DNA of 64,000 nucleotides from Arachis hypogaea (lineage: Eukaryota > Streptophyta > Magnoliopsida > Fabales > Fabaceae), in contig NC_092048.1 of the NCBI RefSeq assembly GCF_003086295.3, forward strand, positions 67,932,841-67,996,840. Direction: 5' to 3'. The translations under genes were made by a program, and so were the position numbers. Positions 30,084 through 40,574 of the stretch are shown in pieces (positions within the stretch are counted from its first letter, which is position 1; every line of letters starts with the position of its first letter). The notes below the pieces were generated by a model. It made no database searches, was not told the origin of the DNA, and saw nothing but the letters and a program-made list of their open reading frames with translations.

Positions 30084-31770
30084 CGTACGCGCAACAAAGT
30101 ATATTTTACAAGTCACGCGTACGCGTGGGGCACGCGTACGTGTCACTAGAGTCTCATGTATTACGTGAAATTTACCACGTATAACGCTAAGGCAATATCA
30201 TGAGGCAAATTGGAAAAAATTAGCTCACGTACAACGTAGCTTACTTAGCGTTGTAATTGAGCCCAAAAAATACACTCCAAGGCTGATTTTCTACTTCACG
30301 TACAAGTTAATATAAGCCACACACTACGCGGGCTTTACTGCTTCTTCCAGAATCACAGCCAAGACATTCTGCTCTTCAACTTCTCAGCCCTTTGAGGGAT
30401 CATTCACAAGCTCATTAATGCTGACCGTTATAAAAGATCACAAGCAATTAAGAAAGATATCTTTTCGGTGGAGAATAACTAGGAAATGGATTTGATGATG
30501 TTTTAGTTTTAATTTTATTTTAATTTGATTTTGAATTTTAAGTTAGGATTAGTATTTAAAGTAGAGGGAGACTCTCCAAAAGGGACCAACTTCGTCACTT
30601 TGTAATTTTAATTTCTCAAGAGTTTCAAGAACAAGCATGAGTTTCTAATTCCCCTAAGTTAAGGTTAGGAGCTCTATTAGTCTATGGATTAATGTAATAA
30701 TTTTTCTAATTCTAATTTATGCAATTGATTCTTCTTTAAGAAATGGTTTTCGTTCTTCATCTCAAAGGATTTGAATGTGTTGGAAAACAATTCTTCTTTA
30801 ACTTGAATTTTCTTACTCTCTTGGAAAATTGATTAATTGAATTAAGCTTGAAAATCGATTCTCATAATTTGTAAGTTTTAAAACTGGATAGATAAGTGAC
30901 ATAGAATCAACTAGAATAAACTCTTATGAATTGTGTGGTTTTATAAATCATAAACGTTCTTTAACTCTTTTCTTAAGTAATTGACTAAGAGATTAGCGAT
31001 TAATTAGGTTAAAGAGAAATTAAATCACCAAGGGATTTGGGTTTAATTACTAATGATTTTCCATAAAAGAATTGTTACATGATTAGAATAGAAAGTGAAA
31101 AGTGTTGATTCAGACGACTAACATCTCTGAAACCTTAGTTTTCTCAATTATATAATTTTCTTAACTCACTGTCTTCTTAGTTTCTGTTTTGTTACTTGCT
31201 GTTTATGTTTCAAAGTCTCCAAAATCCTAATTTTCTAGTCTGACTAGATTAATTAGTTGATTTTCCTTGCTTAATTCATTAATCCTCGTGGGATCGATCC
31301 TCGTTCACCTGAGGTTATTACATGATACGACCCGGTGCACTTATCCGTGTTTTGTGGATTGTGAAATCCATCATCAATGCCATATATCATTTTTTCTCAA
31401 ATCACTTTACTTTAAAACCAAAATCATTTCTCTTGTATAACGCTCATTTCCAGTCAATCAAATTTTTCCAAACCAACCTTAAAACCAATTCGAGCTTAAA
31501 CCTCTTTCGAAAGACTCAAAAATCATTCATTCTTAAAACAGTCACTTAACTACTTTAAATCAGGAGTTATGAATTAACTACCACAGCAAATCTCAATATT
31601 TTGATGGAAAATCTACCAAATTTTAATTTTTTAAATTCATTAAAGATCCTTAAAAATCTTTGTTTTCCTAAATTGAATCAACCAAATAAAGTTTCTAAAT
31701 CAAATCAAAACCAAAACCAATCTCAGTTTCATTCTTAAAACCAGTCCTTTAACTTTTTCCAAAACATCGC
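30084..31770. repeat. R4 right part: LTR-like non-coding DNA
   Basis: This continues the CGCGTACGCGTG cluster interrupted by R5 (30084-30180). From about 30540 to 31375 it looks like the 3' part of a plus-strand LTR: GGAGCTCTATTAGT, then TGGGATCGATCC, GACCCGGTGCACTT and an end at CCATCATCA. No PBS follows. 31376-31770 is A/T-rich and unassigned. No coding sequence is supported. Confidence 0.45.
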
Positions 31771-31968
31771 TGATGCCAGGACATCTTGGCTAGTTTTACA
31801 AGCCATGTTTAGTATGTTTTAGGTTAGTTTCATGCATTTTCTTACGCAAAAAGCAAGTATTTAGATGAGTTATATATGCATGTCTTGATTTAATCAAACA
31901 TTGTGAATTACAAACATTTTCATGAGATTTATGCAAATAACAAATTGATGCAATGAATGATGCATTAT
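31771..31968 (+). repeat. R7 5' LTR, left piece
   Basis: Homologous to the start of the R2 LTR (TGATGC, CATCTTGGCTAG, TTTCATGCA...TTTCTT). It ends in GCATTAT, the last five bases being the R8 target duplication ATTAT. Confidence 0.75.
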
Positions 31969-33494
31969 TGACGTTAAGATTTTTGCCAGTAAAGAATGTC
32001 ATAAAAACAGTTGCGTTGTAGATATAGTCTCTAAACCGACAAAAATTCCTTCGTACAAACGTTTTGGGTGTCACAAGTAACAAACCCCTTTAAAAATTGT
32101 TAACCGAGTATTCAAACCTCGGGTCGTCTTCTCAAGGAACTACGAGGAGGTATGTTCTTATTATTGGCTATAAAGGTTGTAATCGGGGTTTAGAAGATGA
32201 GAAGCAAGTAATTTAAATGACAAGTAAAGTAAATGACAACTAAAATAAATAAATACTGTAAAGCGGACTTTTGGCAAGGTAAGAGAAGTTGGAGGTCCAA
32301 CGTAGTTATCTCTCTCAACTATAATGAAAGTTGAATCTAAACTCCACTTGGTCAACCTTTACTAGGGCAAAGGAAAGTCAAGGGACTAATTAAATTGACC
32401 TTTGAATCCTATTTATTTCCTAAGAAAAGGTTGGGATTACTTAAGTTCAGCTCAATTAGCAAGATAACGATTATCAATTATGTTGAGTTTAATAACTGTT
32501 GAGTTACTGAATTCTTAACCAGGACCAAAAGGGGAAAAAGTAAAATTGCTGGAATAATAAAAATGTCCTTAGATGGGAAGCAATGGTAACTTAAATCAAA
32601 GAGAACAATCATAAACTGAAAATACCTCAATTATCATTAATTCAAATAACAGTCTGTAACATGGAAGAATTCATAGATTCAATTATAAAGGTAAATAGCC
32701 AACTCAGATACTGAAATAAATAAATAAAGTAAAAGGGAAGTTTAAAGCAAAGAAATATAAAACCTGGATTGAGAGTCACTCTTAAAGCGAGAAGAAATCC
32801 TAAATCCTAAGAGAGAGAGGAGAAGATCTCCCTCTCAACTAAATCTAAATCATTGAAAAATAAAATATGCGAGCTCTCTTTTGAATGGGTGCATTCCCAC
32901 ACTTTATAACCTCTGGTCTATGCTGTCTGTACTTGGATCTGGGCCAAAAAGGGCTTCAGAAATCGCTGGGGGCGTATTCTGTAAAAATTCTGATACGTGG
33001 CCTCTGTCACGCGTCCGCGTGGGTCACGCGGTCACGTCATTCAGAGCTTTTCCTTGCCACGCGGTCGCGTCAGTCACGCGTCCGCGTCGTATGCGTTCTG
33101 CTTATGTTGCACGGTCGCGTCAGTCATGCGGCCGCATCGCTGCATCTTCGCTTCTGGCATGCGATCGCGTCGTCCATGCGATCGCGTGAATACCAGTTTC
33201 CTTCAAAGCTCCGTTTTGCTTTCTCCTTCCATTTTCGTATGTTTCCTTTTCCATCCTTTAAGTCATTCTGCCTTAGAAAATCTGAAACTACTCAACACAC
33301 TAATCACGACATCGAATGGAAATAAAGGTAATTAAAATAATTAATTTTTAAAGCTTAGAAAAACATGTTTTTCACAATATGACATAATAAGAAAGGGAAA
33401 GTAAAACCATGCAGTTAATATGAATAAGTAGGTAGAGGATTGAATAAATCACTCAAATTAAGCACAAAAGAACTCATGAAATATGGGTTTATCA
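31969..33494 (-). repeat. R8 3' LTR (1526 bp)
   Basis: On the minus strand it runs TGATAAACCCATATTTCATG ... AATCTTAACGTCA. It is near-identical to the 5' copy, with one 4-bp and one 2-bp indel explaining the length difference. It contains a CACGCGNNCGCGTG-type cluster at 33005-33190. Plus-strand ORFs there occur in both LTRs only because the LTR is duplicated. Confidence 0.95.
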
Positions 33495-33532
33495 ACCTCC
33501 ACACACTTAAACACTAGCATGTCCTCATGCTA
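33495..33532 (-). other. Hairpin + polypurine tract of R8 3' LTR
   Basis: On the minus strand a 7-bp stem TAGCATG/CATGCTA with loop AGGA (33532-33515) is followed by GTTTAAGTGTGTGGAGGT, then the LTR start TGATAAACC. Confidence 0.8.
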
Positions 33533-35208
33533 AACCCAAGGTAAATAATTAAGGTTAAAGTGATGGAATGTCATGCAATGCAACCTAATTTAAATGCAAC
33601 TACCTAAATGAATGATGCATCATGCAACTCTAAATTATTCACTCATATATAAAGCTTACATGTAGTCAAGTTAGTTTATATTCTCAAGGAGTCATGTATA
33701 TGTATAACCAACCCTTAAATAATGAAGCATTTCAGCAAATGAGATGGGAAAGAAAACATTGTACAAACTTGCAAAACAATTAGCAAATTAAGTACAGATA
33801 TATGTTTATGAGTTATTGAACCCTCACTGAATTTTGTGTTTACCCTCTAGTCACTCAGTGTTTACTGGGTTTATTCACTCTACTTTTCTTTTTATTCTTA
33901 CTTTCTATAGCTTTGTTTTTCATCTAACCAATCAAAAATTATAAAATATAGTCATACCAAAAAGTCATGAGGTCTTTAATTGAGGTTGTAATGGGGTCAA
34001 GGTAAAGGTAAGGATTTATGTATAGGGTCAAGTGAGCTAATAAGTGAATCCTTAATTAGACTAAGATCTCACCTTAACATACATATTTATTAAAACAAAA
34101 TCTCTTTACCTATTTTCCCATATTATCCCACTTATTATTACATGCTCATGTTTCAAATTTTATTTTTATCCCATGTGTATTGTTGCATTGGGGGGGTTCT
34201 TTTGTATCCCCTTTTATTAAATGCTGAAAAATAACTCTCTTTTTTTTTTCAAGGCACATGGCAATTAAATCACTTTGATTTTCTCATGAGCATGCTTCCC
34301 AAATTTATTTTATTTCTTTTAACTTCTCTACCCTTTTGTTTCTATCATCCATGTTCCCAATAGGTTTCCCATGTTCTAATCTATTCATAATTTTCTATCT
34401 TAAGCTAACCAAGGATTCAACTTGGGATTTTATTTTGTTTTTTCTGCTTAAGGCTAGTAGTGTGGCTAAATAGAATAAAAGGGATTTTAAAGGCTTAAGG
34501 GGGCTGACAAGGGTGATGTGAAAGGTAGGTTATTCTGGGGTAAGTGAGCTAAAATCAAATGATGGCCTCAATCATTCTTTTGGTATGTATCTATTCTATA
34601 TTCTATAATTGGACATATAGATTAAAGCAAAGTAAAGAACATCAGAATAAAAAGAAGCGAAACACACAGGAATGAACTTATGGTTTGAATGCAACTATAC
34701 AATTAAGCTGAAGACTCACAGGCTGTGTGTTCTCTAACTCAAGCATCATATATCATTCATATATGTTATGCAGGTTTAGTTAAAAATTCCCATTATTCTC
34801 ATAAAAAAATTATTTAGGGTAGCTTTTAAAGTTTTAATGTTCCTCCTTGATGAAATGTTGTCAGCTTAACTACATCATGTAATGCTATATACAAGGTTTA
34901 TGGATTTAAATATGATATGTTCAATTTCCTAGCTTACTTCCTTTTTATATTTTTCAATTTAAACTATACTATCTTATGCTAAAAAGGGTAAACTATACTA
35001 ATTAATCCACTAATAAATCAGAATTGTAAACTAAACTAAATAACTAAAAATATGAACTAAAGATGCAATATGCAAAAATAGAGTAAAAATACATAAAAGC
35101 AATGTATAAGTACTCAGAAAATAACAGTAAAAAGAAAAATACAGAAAAATATTCAAAATAAAAGAAAAAGTATGTAGTGGTTCACCAAAATAAACGCCAG
35201 AGATGGCG
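33533..35208. other. R8 3' non-coding region
   Basis: A/T-rich with no supported ORF. Patches are conserved with R10's 46692-48104 (for example the TTGAACCCTCACTGA and CCAAGGATTCAACTTGGGAT-like blocks). Similar sequence is therefore kept between two elements of different coding content, which suggests a cis-acting role or shared recent ancestry. Confidence 0.6.
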
Positions 35209-35248
35209 ACCTCCCCACACTTAAAATGAAGCATCGTCCCTGATGCTT
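35209..35248 (-). other. Hairpin + polypurine-like cassette, internal copy of R8
   Basis: On the minus strand a 7-bp stem AAGCATC/GATGCTT with loop AGGGAC (35248-35229) is followed by TTTTAAGTGTGGGGAGGT (35226-35209). It lies immediately 3' of the 3' ORF stop and 1.7 kb from the true polypurine tract, which it matches. Confidence 0.75.
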
Positions 35249-35250
35249 AA

Positions 35251-36711
35251 TCAAGCCGGGTGTGAAGGGGTGTCATCACTGGTAGGGATGGCAGCTGGAG
35301 GCTCTGCGGGGGTAGTGGGCTGAGGGTCTGGCTGCTGTAGAGGTGGGGCTGACTGGATCAGGATCTCCGGATCCGCAGCCTCTATCTGGGGCATAACCTC
35401 CTGATGCGGGGCAGCCTGCTCTGTGACTGCCTGCTGATGGGTCTCCTCCTGGAAATGAGTCGCCTCCTCGTGCCCATCCTCCTCCTCCTCTGATGGCTCA
35501 GATGGTGTGTTGGGCTCAGAGGGGATGTCGCCGGATCGTATCATCAGCTTCAGGTGCTCATAGCGTCGCTTGTTGCGACGCTCCAATCTCTCATACCGGC
35601 GCCGGTTACGGTGCTCCATCTGATCAAGCTGTCGGAATAGGCGGTGCACGAGGCGGTATACGGGCTCAGAGGCAGGTGAAGGTGCAGTGGTAGCAGCAGG
35701 AGCAGCAGTGGCAGCTGTGGATGAAGAGGGTCCAGCAGACGGTGGGGCTGGCTCATCGGTAGCAGTGAAGGGTGGTGGTCTGTAGCCCAAAGCTAAGAAG
35801 TTCCTGCTGTGAGGAATGATCTTCCTGCAATCCACCGCTGGTGGTCTCTCATCGGCATCCTCCCATGGCACGTCAGCTCGACGGCCTAGCTGTGTAACCA
35901 GATATGGAAAAGGGAGGGTGCCTCGGACGTGGACACTGGCCATAAAATGCCGGATAAAACGTGGCAGATAAAGGTCCTTCCCCTCCATCACACACCAAAG
36001 GAAGGTGATCATAGCAGCCGGGATCTCCGTCTCGTGAGTACTCGGCATCACAAAATTACTTAAGATTTGATGCCATAACCGAGCCTCATCATTTAAGTGC
36101 GCTCTCTTGATCCCTTGAGGCATGGTGGTGTCCTGACCCATCTCCCAAGGAACTGTCGGGTCGAGAGCTATCCGTGCCTTCACGACAACCCAATCAAACT
36201 GCATCTGACGCATGTCCTCCTCAGCCTTTGAATAACCATCAGGCTGATCAGACTTGGCTGGGAGCTGGAGAATGTCCTCTAAGGCCTCCTTAGTGACCAG
36301 AATTTGTTTTCCTCTCAGGTACACTGCATCTAAGGTGGTGAGGTAGTAGTTACAGTAGAATTCCCGGACCCAAGATGCGTTGACCTCTGTCAGTGTTCTC
36401 TCCAGAAAGAACCAGCCCCTTTGCTTGATTTGCTCAGTGGTGTACTACTGGAGTGCTTTTGGAATCTTCAGAGTTTACTCCAGGTATAGATTTCTGGAGT
36501 TTGCAAAAGCCGGGTACTTCAGCTCACAGTACTGGTTTGCAAATTTTATAGGATCATTTGCAGGGAGCAGCTGGTCAGCTTTTTCCTGCTGTGTGAAGTT
36601 CTTCTCCCGCCATGAGGAATCGTGCATGAGGGCAATGATGGACTGGGAGGAATCTCCTCGCTTGCGCTTGCCAGTAGCCTTGCCTTTTCCTTTTCTTTGT
36701 GAGGCAGACAT
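35251..36711 (-). pseudogene. R8 3' ORF, putative plant transposon protein family
   Basis: ATG 36711 opens MSASQRKGKGKATGKRKRG, a basic N-terminus. The same frame runs to 35251 with two in-frame stops (TAA 36477-36475, LYLE*TLK; TAG near 36440, ALQ*YTT), both explicable as Gln codons changed by C-to-T. Conserved parts are WVREFYCNYY, VYLRGKQI, LWHQILSNFVMPSTHE, FLWCVMEGK and RGTLPFPYLVTQL. The C-terminus is Pro/Ala/Glu-rich with an Arg-rich helix (MEHRNRRRYERLERRNKRRY). About 486 codons. Function unknown; position resembles the env-like ORF of Athila elements, but I see no signal peptide or membrane segment. Confidence 0.8.
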
Positions 36712-38039
36712 CCTAAAAAACAGAAAACCAGGATATAGATAAAAATAGTAAAGCAAATAGGCAATTAAATAAAGGAAACTCAAAGTGGCAAAGGAGAAAT
36801 AAAATAAGGAAAATGAGTATATGAAATGTGATTGAAATTATGTTAAATGGAAAAATAATCAATATGCCATGGTTAGAAAGTTAGAGGAAAGTGAAAATAA
36901 ACAGAAAAGAGATCAAAATGGTTAGTATGGTTAGAATTTGAAGAAGAAATTAGTAAATTAAAATTAGTGAGTTAGTAAAGTGCGGGTTAAAGTAAGTGGC
37001 ATAGAAAAAAATTCCATATAACAAGGATTCACAGGTAAGAATAGAAGTACTCATAATCGAACAAGGAAAACAGGGTGATGCTGATTCGAATAGAAATAAA
37101 GAAAGCAAAAATTGGAATCAGTGAATCACAAATGCAGTTTATGAACCAGGAAACCAAAGAAGATAAGAAAGTTTGCCATAGTATTCATGAAACGGTTTGG
37201 GTAAAGCAGAGTAAAATAAAGTTCAGAAATGCCAAACCAAAACATGAATGAAAACAATTTACAAAAAATTTGGGCAGCATTCCGGCTAAAATTGGATTGT
37301 CCCGGAAAATAAACAGCAATCATAGCAGTGCATATGAATTAAAAACTTGCTGTAGTTACCCATAATTAATAGAAACAGGAAAATTTTGAGTAACAAGCAG
37401 CAAATGCAAGAAATCACAGCATATGAACGAGGTCACAGGAATAGCAGAATTGCAGTTATGATAAAACAGAAGCAGGAACAGTGCAAGTAAACAGACCTAG
37501 ATCCACTAACCACAGCCTAAGCTACCTAAAAATCCACTACAGCATGCATATCTATCTATCCTAAGTATGAACAGAAACGGAAAAAAATATAGAAAAATGA
37601 CGAACGGATAAAAGGGAGTGCGTGTTGCGAAACCTGGAAAGCGAAAGAAGCAGAACGGTTGGGTGATGGCGGCGGTGGTGTCTGGCGCAGTGGCGGGGCA
37701 CGGCGGCGCGGTGGCGGTTGAGGGGGAATGGGGATAGGGTCTTAGGGTTAGTGATAGAGGAAGGGAGGGGGGTTGCGGGTGGGTGGCGGAGGGGGGGCGC
37801 GGCTGGATGGCCGGCGGTGGTGGGTGGTGTTTCTGGGTGGTGGTGGAGAGGGGAGGAGAGAGGAAGAAAGAAGAAGAAAAAGGGGGAGGGGGTGGTACAG
37901 CGGCGGTGTCTGGACGGCGGCGGCGTCTGGGTGGTGCTGGGTGGTGGCTGGAGGAAGAAGAAGCAGAGAGGGAGAAGAGGGTTGGGGGTGGGGGGCTGCA
38001 CGACTGATAGGGTTCGCGTGGCTGGGGGGGTTATATTTT
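36712..38039. other. R8 non-coding region with G-rich island
   Basis: 36712-37630 is A-rich on the plus strand without a supported gene. 37640-38010 is strongly G-rich on the plus strand (many GGN repeats, runs such as GGGGGGGCGCGG) and C-rich on the sense strand. Long ORFs on either strand here reflect composition. The island has G-quadruplex potential on the strand antisense to the element. Confidence 0.55.
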
Positions 38040-38457
38040 CGAATCCATGCGGCCGCGTGGGGCACGCGGTCGCGTCGTTGGGGTGAAAATGGGAGTGACG
38101 CGATCGCGTGGGCGCGCGATCGCATGAGAGGGGGGAAAGAGGGGTGACATGATCGCGTGGGTCGCACGATCGCATCGCTGGAATTCGTGCTAAACGCACG
38201 ACTCCAGCGCCGTTTTAGCGCAACTCTCTGTCTCCTTTTGGGGTGATGTGCAATCCATGCGACGCGATCGCGTCGCTCACGCGGTCGCGTGGGATTGGTA
38301 TTGTGCAAGTGACGCGATCGCATGGGGCATGCGATCGCGTGGGCCAATTTGTTCGAAACGCACAAGGGCCGCACGATTCCAGCCTAACTTTCTGTTTGTT
38401 GGATCCTTACGCCGATATATATATATCACGCGGCCGCGTGGGTCATGCGGTCGCGTG
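38040..38457. repeat. CACGCGNNCGCGTG palindrome cluster, R8 interior
   Basis: About a dozen copies of GCGGTCGCGT, GCGATCGCGT and GCGGCCGCGT units lie in 420 bp. They are the same units as in this element's LTRs (33005-33190, 41617-41795) and in R10's interior (50125-50660). An ATATATATATAT run lies at 38417-38427. Confidence 0.8.
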
Positions 38458-38475
38458 GGTGGGTTGTCTCCCACC
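38458..38475 (-). other. Post-pol-position hairpin of R8
   Basis: The minus strand reads GGTGGGAGACAACCCACC (6-bp stem, loop AGACAA), preceded by AAAAGTGCTA. It is identical to the R10 hairpin although R8 has no pol, and lies about 50 bp 3' of the ORF at 38525. Confidence 0.75.
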
Positions 38476-38524
38476 TAGCACTTTTAGTTAAAGTCCTTAA
38501 GTTGGACATTGGAGGAGTATCCTG

Positions 38525-39079
38525 TTATGGCGGCTTATGTTTAAATTCGTCTAAAAATCTCCACCAGTGCTTGAAATGCCAATAGCCTCCAGGGTCCCAA
38601 ACCAAGCATGCAAAGCTTCTGAGCAGCTCCAAACAAATTTTCAGGCTCCCGGGACGACGAATGTCAGGATAGAGTCCAGGATTCCAAGCCTTGCTTTTAA
38701 ATCCGCCTCCGTCTTGATCTACATGTTTCCATTCGGGCGGTTTAAAAAGTAGAATCTCACCTTGGTGACCAAACGTTTTCCATGATCCATGCAATTGAGC
38801 ATGATACCAATCCGTGTACTTCGAGGTGAAGCGTGGAACCTTATTAAACCTTGTGCACCAGCTCTGAGTACGAGCCATTTCCCTCTTACTCTTAAAGCCG
38901 CAGAGAGCTCTAAACTGGCCATCTGTTTCAAGTAAACCATATTCAAGTGAATAAGTAAAGTTATAAGTTAAGGATTGTACCCACTTGAAGCTTGTATTAG
39001 GTGGTAATGGCCTTGGGATAGGTGTTTTTGGTGGTTTTGCAAGTTCCATTTCTTTGTGCTCTTCTGTGAATTCCTCCAC
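38525..39079 (-). pseudogene. R8 internal ORF, C-terminal domain (FKWV...ALCG)
   Basis: An open frame without a relative I can name confidently. Features: VEEFTEEHKEM, a Pro-rich stretch PKTPIPRPLPPN, then TSFKWVQSLTYNF, SLEYGLLETDGQFRALCGFK, a basic and aromatic middle (TRFNKVPRFTSKYTDWYH) and a Trp-rich end (DPGGYWHFKHWWRFLDEF). The apparent N-terminus (MTKWSLDSTFIIIER) comes from the LTR-derived block upstream, so the original protein continued into the acidic ORF at 39460-39904. A similar peanut hypothetical protein exists in my memory, but I cannot verify it. Confidence 0.55.
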
Positions 39080-39459
39080 TCTCTCAATTATAATGAAAGT
39101 TGAATCTAAACTCCACTTGGTCAACCTTTACTAGGGCAAAGGAAAGTCAAGGGACTAATTAAATTGACCTTTGAATCCTATTCATTTCCTAAGAAAAGGT
39201 TGGGATTACTTAAGTTCAGCTCAATAAGCAAGATAACGATTATCAATTATGTTGAGTTTAATAACTGTTGAGTTACTGAATTCTTAACCAGGACCAAAAG
39301 GGGAAAAAGTAAAATTGCTGGAATAATAAAAATGTACTTAGATGGGAAGCAATGGTAACTTAAATCAAAGAGAACAATCATAAACTGAAAATACCTCAAT
39401 TATCATTAATTCAAATAACAGTCTGTAACATGGAAGAATTCATAGATTCAATTATAAAG
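39080..39459 (-). repeat. 380-bp LTR segment inside R8 ORF region
   Basis: Matches LTR positions 32311-32690 base for base in length and orientation, with only about four differences by eye. It separates the acidic ORF from the FKWV domain. At the junctions the LTR text changes abruptly (CTCTCAATTATAATG on one side, AATTATAAAG|CTTC on the other). Confidence 0.85.
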
Positions 39460-40453
39460 CTTCTTCAATTGTATCTGTGTCCTGGTCAAAGTCTTCTGTG
39501 TCTTCCTCATCACTTGAGTCATAGATTGGAGGTTGAGAGAAATCTACCTCTGCATCATCTTCATATTCACTTGGGGAAGATTCTTCGATCTCAGAGAATT
39601 CACTTGCAGATGCAAGTTCATCACTAAGAGAGCTAGACTTGTGACTATCACTATCGAGGGAATTTGTTTCTTGGATTATTCCGTCTGGTTCTTCATAAAC
39701 GACTTGCCTTGGAGAAATATCCTCCTTAGCATCAACTGTAGTCTCCTTGACGGCGTGTTCCTCAATTCTGGATTCCAATGGAGGTTCAGCATCTCCTAGA
39801 TCTTCAACCAACTCTTCTTCTTGAGCGATGACAGCTTCTTCTACTTGTTCTAGTACGAATTCATTCTCTATCTTGTCCACTGGAGTTTCTGGTATCTCCT
39901 TCATGCTACGCTCTTCGTTAGACTGTTCACATGGGGCTGTGGCTGATCTTTATGTATTTAAGCGCCTAGAAACCCATTGAATTATCGCTTGCTCCAGTTG
40001 TTGAATGGTTGTTTGAAATTTATTTACTGTTTCCGTTAGGCGAACCTCTGCTTCTCGGGTTGCTGGACTTGGACATGAGACAAAGGAAAGTGGTGGTGAT
40101 TGGGAGCAATTGGATTGGCACTGGGGTAAGGAAGGATCATATGGTGGCGAATGGTGAAGAGAAGCTTGTGAGTGTGGTGGTTCGAGGTTATATTGAAAGG
40201 ATGGTTTACATGCACGGGGTGGGGCTTGTTGGTAGTTACAAAGTTGTCCACCATATCTTTCAGCTGGGTATGCATTGTAGAATGGTCTTTGTCCAGGATA
40301 TCTCGGAGGGTGTTGCTGCCAAAAGGGTTGATTAGATCCTCTTGGTTCCATCCATCCTTGATTGGTCTGACCTTGATGTGCGTTCCTGCTGTAACTTCTA
40401 TTTCCTTTAACAATATTAGAACCAAACTCAAAGCGAGAGGGGTGAGAGTTCAT
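39460..40453 (-). pseudogene. R8 internal ORF: Gln/Asn/Pro-rich then acidic part
   Basis: ATG chosen at 40453 (MNSHPSRFEFGSN). Residues 1-170 are rich in Asn, Gln, Pro, Tyr and Trp (GQTNQGWMEPRGSNQPFWQQ). A short predicted coiled coil follows (RLTETVNKFQTTIQQLEQAI). An in-frame TAA at 39952-39950 is followed in the same frame by an acidic Ser-rich stretch (VEDLGDAEPP, SSDEEDTEDFDQDTD). It occupies the gag position after the PBS. The first part resembles the low-complexity spacer of Athila Gag (compare R10 and R9), but no capsid-like domain is visible. Possibly a Gag-derived accessory protein. Confidence 0.55.
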
Positions 40454-40554
40454 GGTAGCAAATAAAGATAAACAGGAAAAAAAAAACAAAAATAAATAAA
40501 CAAGCAAAAGAAAAATATTTACAATAACCAATAATAAGGCACATGTTAGCAGTT

Positions 40555-40571
40555 CCCCGGCAACGGCGCCA
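40555..40571 (-). other. R8 primer-binding site (tRNA-Asp type)
   Basis: The minus strand reads TGGCGCCGTTGCCGGGG, three bases after the LTR end CGTCA. It is a perfect complement of the plant tRNA-Asp 3' end. Confidence 0.9.
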
Positions 40572-40574
40572 TTT

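Noticed and set aside
32161..32355. Conserved 64-codon ORF MTKWSLDSTFIIVER found three times (also 40771 and the start of 38525)
   Set aside because: All copies lie in LTR or LTR-derived sequence, so repetition reflects LTR duplication, not protein conservation.
32881..33335. Plus-strand ORFs in R8 LTR, repeated at 41495-41943
   Set aside because: Repetition is due to LTR duplication, and the frames are translations of GCGNNCGCGT units. No independent support.
37561..38374. Long antisense and sense ORFs (up to about 210 codons) in the R8 G-rich island
   Set aside because: Pro/Ser/Thr or Gly/Arg low complexity caused by base composition. Open in several frames at once and continued into the palindrome cluster.
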